A stretch of DNA of 5,031 bases. Origin: Candidatus Aegiribacteria sp. GTDB lineage: Bacteria > Fermentibacterota > Fermentibacteria > Fermentibacterales > Fermentibacteraceae. Location of the stretch: positions 1 through 5,031 of the forward strand of contig DAOWAG010000114.1 of NCBI GenBank assembly GCA_030634715.1, in the 5' to 3' direction. Below the pieces are notes generated by a model that was not told the origin of the DNA, did no database searches, and worked only from the letters and a program-made list of their open reading frames with translations. Shown here one piece after another: positions 1 to 5,031 of the stretch (position 1 is its first letter; every line of letters starts with the position of its first letter). The position numbers and the translations under genes were made by a program.

Positions 1-1456
1 CATCAAGGAGAGAGTTGCCCATCAGTCTGTTCTCACCATGGACGCCACCGGTGACTTCGCCGGCTGCGTAGAGTCCAGGAATGTTCGTCTCACATCTTCT
101 GTTGATGTCCAGTCCCCCATTCTGGTAATGAAGAGTCGGGTGGATGAGCATCGGTTCTTTCGAGATGTCAATACCGAATCGCTTGAACAGGATGCACTTA
201 CCCGGGAATTCCTTTTTCACTGTACCCTCACCGCTGAGCAGATCGATCATAGGGGAGTCCAGCCATACTCCGAACTTGCCTGTCGGGGTTGCAACACCGT
301 TTCCTCTGCCTTCAGGACTGCATTCACGAATGATGCAGGCAGCTTCCACGTCTCTCGGTTCGCGCTCATACACGAATTGTTCCCCGTGAACATTAAGAAT
401 ATTTGCTCCCGCTCCGCGGAATTTCTCGGTGATGAGAATTCCCTCCGCCTGCTCCGGGAACACCACACCTGTGGGGTGATACTGAACGGTATGGAGAAAT
501 GATATTGATACTCCGGCTCTATAAGCCATGACGATCCCGTCCGCTGTAGCGCCGTAATGGTTGGTCGTCATGAATCCCTGGATATGAAGCCTTCCGCTTC
601 CGCCTGTAGCGATTATCACCGCCTTTGCTCTGACGTAATGATACTCCGATGTTTCTAGGTTGTAGAGAATGGCTCCGGCACATCGGCCTGATTCATCCAG
701 CACGATTTCCACCGCCGGGCAGAATTCGATGACATCAATCATATCCTCATGATTCCTGGCTTCATCGCGGATGGTCTTCATTATTTCCGCACCGGTTATG
801 TCAGCGGCGTAGTGCATTCTCTTCCTGCATGTTCCACCTCCATGCATTGTTTTCATCGTGCCGTCTTCGAACTTCGAGAAGGTGGTTCCAAGCCTTTCAA
901 GCCACCTCAAGGCATCGGGAGCAGTCCTGACCATTGTGTATACCATTTCCGGATCATTAACGAAGTGACCCCCGCCAAGAATGTCCAGATAATGGTAATA
1001 GGGAGAATCCTTGCCGACCTTATCAGCTGCCTGGATGCCTCCTTCCGCCATCATGGTGTTAGCATCACCGTGACGGAGCTTGGTCGCGATGAGTACTTTT
1101 GCTCCATTTTCAGCAGCGAGAATAGCCGCAGCCGTTCCTGCGCCTCCAGCGCCGATTATCAGGACATCTGTTTCGAAATCCGGTTGGGTGAGATTGACGA
1201 GATCCGGATTGACACGACTTTTCGCCTCAAGGAGGTCAACCATTTCATTGCTTATGGAATATCCCTTACTTGGACCGACTTTTATCTCTCGTCTTGTTCC
1301 TTCTATGAAATCAGGATGAAAATTCCTGAGTACAGGATCACGTTCCTCCAGTTTGAGCGCCTGGAATTCTTCACCTTTTCTCTTTCGCTCCACCCTTGCC
1401 GGGCGGGTGCTTTCCACTTTTTCTATCAGCTTTTTCAGTTGTTCAGGATACGGCAT
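1..1456 (-). CDS. Fumarate reductase/succinate dehydrogenase-type FAD-binding protein (partial, 3' end beyond the left edge)
   Basis: The frame is open from the ATG at 1456 to the window edge, giving 485 residues; the family is usually about 550-650 aa, so part of the capping and C-terminal helical region is missing. After an unusual extension of about 95 residues comes the FAD Rossmann motif VLIIGAGGAG (GxGxxG at 102-107), then AEGGIQAA (137-144), HGGGTCRKRMHYAADITGAE (205-224) and ATGGSGRL (283-290). Active-site motifs of the SdhA/FrdA family follow: QYHPTG (His 327), TEKFRGAG (Thr 343, Glu 344, Arg 347), LHYQNGG (His 443) and HGENRLMGNSLLD (Arg 477). These match the residues that bind and protonate the dicarboxylate, so fumarate reduction or succinate oxidation is plausible. 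The histidine that links FAD covalently in classical enzymes is Asn 133 here (ANTMMAEGG), so FAD is probably non-covalent, as in TfrA-, NadB- and AprA-like proteins. There is no Tat or Sec signal, so it should be cytoplasmic. Its position after hdrB-hdrA-mvhD and the Fe-S gene suggests the catalytic subunit of an Hdr-linked complex. NadB or APS reductase are less likely given the context and the SdhA-like motifs. Confidence 0.94.
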   Translation of the reverse strand, partial: MPYPEQLKKLIEKVESTRPARVERKRKGEEFQALKLEERDPVLRNFHPDFIEGTRREIKVGPSKGYSISNEMVDLLEAKSRVNPDLVNLTQPDFETDVLIIGAGGAGTAAAILAAENGAKVLIATKLRHGDANTMMAEGGIQAADKVGKDSPYYHYLDILGGGHFVNDPEMVYTMVRTAPDALRWLERLGTTFSKFEDGTMKTMHGGGTCRKRMHYAADITGAEIMKTIRDEARNHEDMIDVIEFCPAVEIVLDESGRCAGAILYNLETSEYHYVRAKAVIIATGGSGRLHIQGFMTTNHYGATADGIVMAYRAGVSISFLHTVQYHPTGVVFPEQAEGILITEKFRGAGANILNVHGEQFVYEREPRDVEAACIIRECSPEGRGNGVATPTGKFGVWLDSPMIDLLSGEGTVKKEFPGKCILFKRFGIDISKEPMLIHPTLHYQNGGLDINRRCETNIPGLYAAGEVTGGVHGENRLMGNSLLD

Positions 1457-1486
1457 CACTGACCTCCGGTTTCCTTAAAGCGTACA
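1457..1486 (-). other. 30-bp intergenic gap, the only non-coding stretch in the window
   Basis: It lies between the stop of the iron-sulfur protein and the flavoprotein ATG. It contains the flavoprotein ribosome binding site and no hairpin with a T-run and no promoter-like elements that I can see, so transcription should continue through it. Confidence 0.8.
1463..1467 (-). promoter_or_regulatory. Shine-Dalgarno sequence for the flavoprotein gene
   Basis: The minus strand reads GGAGG six nt before the ATG at 1456-1454. A GTG directly before the ATG (1459-1457) would be only 3 nt away, so the ATG is the better start. Confidence 0.8.
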
Positions 1487-2230
1487 TCAGACGTACCTCG
1501 CATCCTGAGGAGTCCAGTCATCTTCAGCCATGTCCGGCTCAGTTTCCCTGTCAAGGTAGAGCTGCCTGAGCTCATCAGTTGACAGTTTCATCAGATTATG
1601 AAGCGGCTCGTCGAATACTCCATCCTCGATCTGCTTAATTCTCACTGCCAGGTGTTCCGCGCGGGGGGTTATATGCCTGGCATTGAGTCTTCTTGCCAGA
1701 ATAGCCACGTTGAATTGTACTTCCTCGGCAGGGCACCTGGATGCGCAAAGACCACACATGATGCAGTCGAAGGAAGTCTCAGCCACACCGGAGACGTCAC
1801 CCCTGATGGCCTGAGCCATATAGTGCATGACATCTATATCCATAGGGCATGACTGACTGCATGAATTGCAGCCGATGCATTTGAATATCTCCGGGTAGAG
1901 AACAGCGATCTCGCTGCCGGTTCCAGACATCTTCTCAATATCGAATGTCGATCGGTTACCCGGATAGTAGGGCATAATCATCAGGTGCATGCCTGGTTCA
2001 ACAACTGTCTGGCACGCCAGACCTACCTGGAGCCTGTAACTGTCCGGTACTTTGTAGACCGTTCCACAGGCTCCGCAGACACCTCCTCTGCAGCCGCAGC
2101 CTCTTATGTGCTGATAGCCTGCGTATTCGAGCGCTTTCTGAATCGTGAGACTTGCTGGCACATCGTATCTTTTTCCCATGAAGAAGATGGGAACCAGCTC
2201 GTCCACGGACTTTTCGGACGGTATTGTCAT
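1487..2230 (-). CDS. [2Fe-2S]/2x[4Fe-4S] iron-sulfur protein, FrdB/TfrB N-terminal-like fused to HdrC-like dicluster domain
   Basis: Complete 247-aa soluble iron-sulfur protein. Residues about 12-90 form a plant-type [2Fe-2S] ferredoxin domain with CRGGVCGAC (Cys 47, 52, 55) and Cys 73 in LACQT; an extra Cys 45 precedes it. Residues about 115-185 form a dicluster domain with CIGCNSCSQSCP (Cys 118, 121, 124, 128) and CIMCGLCASRCP (Cys 156, 159, 162, 166). Both 4Fe motifs are complete, unlike classical SdhB/FrdB, which carry one [3Fe-4S] and one [4Fe-4S] site. The spacing of the two motifs resembles HdrC. The C-terminus (about 208-247) is acidic and has no recognised domain. Unlike methanogen TfrB it has no CCG domain; that function is encoded separately as hdrB upstream. 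It likely carries electrons between the downstream flavoprotein and the Hdr subunits. GGGAG lies 8 nt before the ATG, which overlaps the mvhD stop as ATGA. The family assignment is solid; the substitute-HdrC role is inference. Confidence 0.9.
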   Translation of the reverse strand: MTIPSEKSVDELVPIFFMGKRYDVPASLTIQKALEYAGYQHIRGCGCRGGVCGACGTVYKVPDSYRLQVGLACQTVVEPGMHLMIMPYYPGNRSTFDIEKMSGTGSEIAVLYPEIFKCIGCNSCSQSCPMDIDVMHYMAQAIRGDVSGVAETSFDCIMCGLCASRCPAEEVQFNVAILARRLNARHITPRAEHLAVRIKQIEDGVFDEPLHNLMKLSTDELRQLYLDRETEPDMAEDDWTPQDARYV

Positions 2231-2649
2231 TTTGCCATCTCCCTTGCCGCGAGCTTCAGCGGTCCTCTTAAACGTAGTTCCTCCGTGAATTCATTCATAA
2301 CTTCAGCGAATTTCACTCCCTCCGCAGCGGATATCCACTCCAGACGAAGTCTGTCTCTTTCAATTCCGAAATCGTCAAGCAGACGTTTTAGAAGGGAGAT
2401 CCGAGCCTGGGTCTTGTAATTGCCATCCTGATAATGACAGTCTCCGGGATGGCAGCCTCCGATCAGAACACCATCAGCTCCTTCCCTGAAAGCCCAGATG
2501 ATATGTTCAGGATCTACCCTGCTAGAACACATGAACCTGATATTCACACCATTCGGTGTGTATTGAAGTCTGGATGTTCCCGCAAGGTCCGCTCCGGCAC
2601 TTGTACACCATTTGCACACAAAGCAGACTATCTTCGGTTCAAACATCAT
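2227..2649 (-). CDS. mvhD: MvhD-type [2Fe-2S] electron-transfer adaptor (methyl-viologen-reducing hydrogenase delta subunit family)
   Basis: Complete 140-aa protein, the normal length for stand-alone MvhD. It keeps the family pattern CKWCTSAGADLAG (Cys 12 and 15, plus Cys 9 upstream), MCSSRVDP (Cys 41), GGCHPGDCHYQDGNY (Cys 66 and 71), and the C-terminal LRLEWISAAEG motif. In methanogens MvhD binds a [2Fe-2S] cluster and passes electrons from the MvhAG hydrogenase to HdrA. Bacterial homologues do the same for other electron donors. No hydrogenase gene is visible here, so its donor is unknown; the Frd-type proteins encoded just downstream are candidates. Two consecutive ATG codons are possible starts. 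The first (2649-2647) overlaps the hdrA stop by 4 bp but sits only 3 nt from GGAGG. The second (2646-2644) has a more usual 6-nt spacing and a 1-bp TGATG overlap, so the real protein may begin at the second Met. The stop overlaps the next gene by 4 bp. Confidence 0.95.
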   Translation of the reverse strand: MMFEPKIVCFVCKWCTSAGADLAGTSRLQYTPNGVNIRFMCSSRVDPEHIIWAFREGADGVLIGGCHPGDCHYQDGNYKTQARISLLKRLLDDFGIERDRLRLEWISAAEGVKFAEVMNEFTEELRLRGPLKLAAREMAK

Positions 2650-4601
2650 TCACCTCCAAGGCTGGCGGTGACCATTAATTTAATCTGGGAATCAGAAAGG
2701 TTTCTCTGTTGTGTTGCTCCGCAGGCGCAGGCAGCCACACAGGAACCGCAGCCCTCGCAAAGGGCCTCATTCACAGTTACAATTTCTTTTTCATCATCAT
2801 ATTCTCTGGCGTCATATGGACAGACAGAAATGCATATCCTGCATCCACCGCAGAGATCTTCATCAACCCAGGCTATTGTCGGATCCTGCTCCAGATGATC
2901 TCTGGAAAACAGGGAAATAACTTTGCATGCCGCGCCGCTGGCCTGAGCCACGGTTTCAGGTATATCCTTTGGACCCTGTGCGACACCAGCGAGAAAGAAT
3001 CCGCTGTTGATGCTTTCTATCGGCCTGAGCTTTGGATGCGCTTCGGAGAAGAAGTCGTTGGGACCTGTCTGGATTCTGAGTATTTTCGCCAGATCGGTAG
3101 CATCCTCCATTGGGACTATGGCGGTTGCAAGAACCACAAGATCTGCGGCAATCTCGATATTTCTGCCGGTAAGAGTATCGGTTCCCCAGACAACGGTCTT
3201 GTCTCCATCGCGGAAGATCTTCGCGACCTTACCTCTCAGGTAGACGATTCCTTCATCCTCCTCAGCTTTGTGGTAGAACTCCTCGTACCCTTTTCCACCT
3301 GTCCGGATGTCAATGTAGAATATGTAAGGCTGCCCGTCATGCACCCTGTGTTTGTACAGAAGAGCATGTTTGGTTGTGTACATGCAGCATATCTTCGAGC
3401 AGTAGGGTTTGTATCTTTCGGGATCTCGTGAGCCGGCACACTGCACGAAGACCACTTCCTTTGGAATCTTGCCATCAGATGGTCTTCTGACTTCTCCGAC
3501 AGTTGGGCCGGAAGCAGAGAGGATCCGCTCAAAGGCGAGGCCGTCTATCACATCGGTAAGTTCTCCCGAACCGTAACTGGGCAGATCGATTACTGGAAGA
3601 GTTTCGAATCCTGTTGCGGTGATGATGGCTCCGATTTCTTCCTCTATAATCAGATCTTCCTGTTCGAAATCTATTGCCCCGATTTCACATACTTTTTCGC
3701 ACAGCCTGCATTTACCTGTTTTGTAGTAGATGCAGTTATCCCTGTCTATAACAGGCTTATTGGGGACGGCCTGGGGGAAGGGAACGTAGATTGCGCCTCG
3801 AGTTGAAAGACCCCTGTCAAATTCCGATGGAACTTTTACCGGACACTTTTCCATGCAGAGTCCACAGCCGTTACAGATTGACCAGTCTACAGAAGCGGCT
3901 TTTCTCCTGATCTTTACATTGAAGTTGCCAACGTATCCTGATACTTCTTCAATCCTGGAGTAAGTCATCAGATTAATATTGGGGTGTTTTCCAGCTGAGA
4001 CCATTTTGGGGGTTAAAATGCACTGAGAACAGTCGAGAGTAGGGAATGTTTCCGAGAGCTGAGCCATGTGCCCGCCTATGGATGATTCCTTCTCAACAAG
4101 AATTACAGGATAACCGGAATCAGCGATATCAAGAGCAGCCTGTATCCCTGCGATACCGCCGCCGATAACTAGAGCTTTTTTGGTAATTGAAACCGGAATC
4201 GGTTCCAGCGATTCGTTCAGTCTTGTTTTTTCAACAATTGTGCCAACGATTTTGACAGCCTTTTCCGAGGCTTTTTTTCTGTCGGAATGAACCCAGCTGC
4301 ACTGTTCCCTGATATTCGCGATTTCACACTGCCAGGGATTGAGTCCCGCTTCCGCCGCTGCGGTTCTGAAAGTGGATTCATGCAGAGTGGGGGAACATGC
4401 CGCAATTATAACAGCATCGAGCTTTTCCTCCCTGATCTTTTCTTGGACGAGAGCCTGTCCGGGTTCTGAACACATGTAAATGTAATCCATTGCGAAAGCG
4501 ACACCGGGCATCTTTTCCGCTTCCCTTGCCAACCGCTCAACATCAACCGTTCCGGCGATATTGATGCCGCAGTGGCAGACAAAAACACCTATTCGCTTCA
4601 T
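2646..4601 (-). CDS. hdrA: HdrA, FAD- and iron-sulfur-containing heterodisulfide reductase subunit A
   Basis: Complete 651-aa HdrA, of usual length for the single-copy form. In order: an N-terminal domain (about 1-135) with Cys 9, 11, 44 (YMCSEPGQ), 69 (AACSPTLHESTFR) and 101; a Rossmann FAD-binding motif GGGIAG at 147-152; the HdrA signature GGHMAQLSETFPTLDCSQC at 177-194; a ferredoxin motif CNGCGLCMEKCP (Cys 243, 246, 249, 253); a further cluster site at Cys 290, 298, 301, 305; the HdrA motifs QCAGSRD (387-393) and YCSKICCMYTTKHALL (400-415); and a C-terminal two-cluster ferredoxin domain (Cys 584, 587, 590, 594 and 615, 618, 621, 625). In characterised complexes HdrA FAD is the bifurcation site, splitting electrons from MvhD between HdrBC and ferredoxin; that role here is inferred from homology. 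All family cysteines are encoded as Cys and there is no in-frame TGA, so this is not a selenocysteine form. A purine-rich GAGGGGG lies 7 nt before the ATG. The start overlaps the hdrB stop by 4 bp, and the stop lies within the mvhD start region. No NAD(P)H-binding fusion domain is present. Confidence 0.97.
   Translation of the reverse strand: MKRIGVFVCHCGINIAGTVDVERLAREAEKMPGVAFAMDYIYMCSEPGQALVQEKIREEKLDAVIIAACSPTLHESTFRTAAAEAGLNPWQCEIANIREQCSWVHSDRKKASEKAVKIVGTIVEKTRLNESLEPIPVSITKKALVIGGGIAGIQAALDIADSGYPVILVEKESSIGGHMAQLSETFPTLDCSQCILTPKMVSAGKHPNINLMTYSRIEEVSGYVGNFNVKIRRKAASVDWSICNGCGLCMEKCPVKVPSEFDRGLSTRGAIYVPFPQAVPNKPVIDRDNCIYYKTGKCRLCEKVCEIGAIDFEQEDLIIEEEIGAIITATGFETLPVIDLPSYGSGELTDVIDGLAFERILSASGPTVGEVRRPSDGKIPKEVVFVQCAGSRDPERYKPYCSKICCMYTTKHALLYKHRVHDGQPYIFYIDIRTGGKGYEEFYHKAEEDEGIVYLRGKVAKIFRDGDKTVVWGTDTLTGRNIEIAADLVVLATAIVPMEDATDLAKILRIQTGPNDFFSEAHPKLRPIESINSGFFLAGVAQGPKDIPETVAQASGAACKVISLFSRDHLEQDPTIAWVDEDLCGGCRICISVCPYDAREYDDEKEIVTVNEALCEGCGSCVAACACGATQQRNLSDSQIKLMVTASLGGE
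2650..2657 (-). promoter_or_regulatory. Shine-Dalgarno sequence for mvhD, inside the hdrA stop region
   Basis: On the minus strand the sequence reads GGAGGTGA, a near-perfect anti-Shine-Dalgarno match, and it encodes the last HdrA residues Gly-Gly-Glu in part. It is followed by tandem ATG codons at 3 nt and 6 nt from GGAGG. The spacing favours the second ATG. The arrangement fits reinitiation by ribosomes terminating on hdrA. Confidence 0.75.
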
Positions 4602-5031
4602 GTTCTGTCCCCCTCTCCGGCATGATTGCCGATTTTTTCGAGAACCGGGGAAACATCAACGCAGTGCCTCTCAAAACCCTGTTTGTCCATTCCAACTCCT
4701 AGAGCTAGTGAAAGGAGCTGAGTGAAATAAAATACCGGTATCGGTTTGAAATCAGCGTAGGCTTCCGATATGGCCTTCTGTCTTGAATCAAGGTTGTAGA
4801 AGCAGAGAGGGCAGCTGACTACTATTGCGTCAGCTCCGTTTTTCATCGCGGAGGTCAGTATCCTGTAACAGAGTCTTGTTGAAGCATCAGGGCTGGAAAC
4901 AGAAAGGTATGACCCGCAGCATTCAGTGCGATAGGGGTAGTTTATCGGTTCCGCTTCCAGGGCTCGGACGAAATCCTCGATAATGGTCGGGTTTTCAGGA
5001 TCATCCAGTTGTATTTCGTTCAAAGGTCTGA
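4598..5031 (-). CDS. hdrB: HdrB-type heterodisulfide reductase subunit B, C-terminal part (partial, 5' end beyond the right edge)
   Basis: This is the C-terminal 143 residues of a CCG-domain protein of the HdrB family. The frame stays open to the window edge. A TTG at 5021-5023 could be taken as a start, but the codons before it read Arg-Pro, and RP a few residues before DDPENP is typical of the interior of HdrB, so the gene starts outside. HdrB proteins are usually about 280-300 aa, so roughly half is visible. The visible part holds most of the second CCG motif: CCG (Cys 37-38 of the visible product) and CPLC (Cys 73 and 76) followed by NLDSRQ. The motif's first cysteine should lie just upstream of the window. 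In methanogen HdrB each CCG motif binds a non-cubane [4Fe-4S] cluster that cleaves the CoM-CoB disulfide. In a non-methanogen the substrate is unknown and the protein may simply relay electrons. Its stop overlaps the hdrA start by 4 bp (ATGA), so the two are probably translationally coupled. The protein appears soluble. Confidence 0.93.
   Translation of the reverse strand, partial: RPLNEIQLDDPENPTIIEDFVRALEAEPINYPYRTECCGSYLSVSSPDASTRLCYRILTSAMKNGADAIVVSCPLCFYNLDSRQKAISEAYADFKPIPVFYFTQLLSLALGVGMDKQGFERHCVDVSPVLEKIGNHAGEGDRT

Noticed and set aside
1..1456. L-aspartate oxidase (NadB) or adenylylsulfate reductase alpha (AprA) for the flavoprotein
   Set aside because: There are no NAD-biosynthesis or AprB/sulfate-reduction neighbours, the partner is a [2Fe-2S]/2x[4Fe-4S] protein, and QYHPTG, TExxRG, LHYxxGG and HGENRLMGNSLLD follow the SdhA/FrdA/TfrA pattern. 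NadB shares part of this pattern, so the context decides.
749..1462. A long open frame on the plus strand (237 codons), and a similar one at 38-502
   Set aside because: Both lie antisense to the flavoprotein, whose minus-strand frame is continuous and shows clear family motifs. The plus-strand translations are Cys/Ser/Phe-rich and match no domain I recognise.
1457..1486. Internal terminator or promoter between the last two genes
   Set aside because: The 30-bp gap has no inverted repeat followed by T residues and is too short for a separate promoter plus leader.
2709..3431. A 240-codon plus-strand open frame, with shorter ones at 1598-1852, 1985-2419, 2434-2898 and 3007-3243
   Set aside because: They are antisense to HdrA, MvhD or the Fe-S protein, have no recognisable domain, and arise from the codon structure of the real minus-strand genes.
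2227..4601. Selenocysteine in HdrA or MvhD, which occurs in some homologues
   Set aside because: All family cysteine positions are Cys codons and neither frame contains an internal TGA.
5021..5023. TTG as the start of the HdrB-like gene
   Set aside because: The preceding codons stay in frame with an HdrB-like Arg-Pro, no start-site Shine-Dalgarno can be assessed, and the visible product holds only the second CCG motif, so the gene must begin outside the window.

Overview
The window is one densely packed stretch of a minus-strand operon from an anaerobic prokaryote. Reading in the direction of transcription (from 5031 down to 1), it encodes: the C-terminal half of a heterodisulfide-reductase B-type protein (HdrB, runs off the right edge); a complete HdrA (651 aa); a complete MvhD-type [2Fe-2S] adaptor (140 aa); a complete 247-aa iron-sulfur protein joining a plant-type [2Fe-2S] domain to a two-[4Fe-4S] HdrC/FrdB-like domain; and the first 485 residues of a fumarate reductase/succinate dehydrogenase-type flavoprotein that runs off the left edge. 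The first four genes overlap by ATGA (or TGATG) junctions and the last junction is only 30 bp, so they are almost certainly co-transcribed and translationally coupled. No RNA gene, mobile element, repeat array, promoter or terminator was seen; apart from the 30-bp gap the whole window is coding.

The gene content suggests a strict anaerobe that uses flavin-based electron bifurcation or confurcation. From memory, Hdr/MvhD modules next to Frd-type flavoproteins with this long N-terminal extension occur in Desulfobacterota-like and candidate-phylum bacteria. The strong Shine-Dalgarno sequences (GGAGG, GGAGGTGA) fit a bacterium but do not rule out an archaeon. The taxon cannot be fixed from this window.

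Proposed function (inference): HdrA carries the bifurcating FAD and several [4Fe-4S] clusters, and MvhD is the usual adaptor bringing electrons to HdrA. HdrB carries the non-cubane clusters that act on disulfides in methanogens. The ferredoxin-like protein could replace HdrC and also act as the FrdB/TfrB partner of the flavoprotein. The flavoprotein keeps the recognisable fumarate/succinate active-site residues but has Asn where classical SdhA/FrdA has the FAD-linking His. The set therefore looks like a soluble Hdr-Frd (thiol:fumarate-reductase-like) complex linking the fumarate/succinate couple, or a similar dicarboxylate, to low-potential carriers. No hydrogenase, formate dehydrogenase, FlxABCD or membrane anchor gene is visible here.
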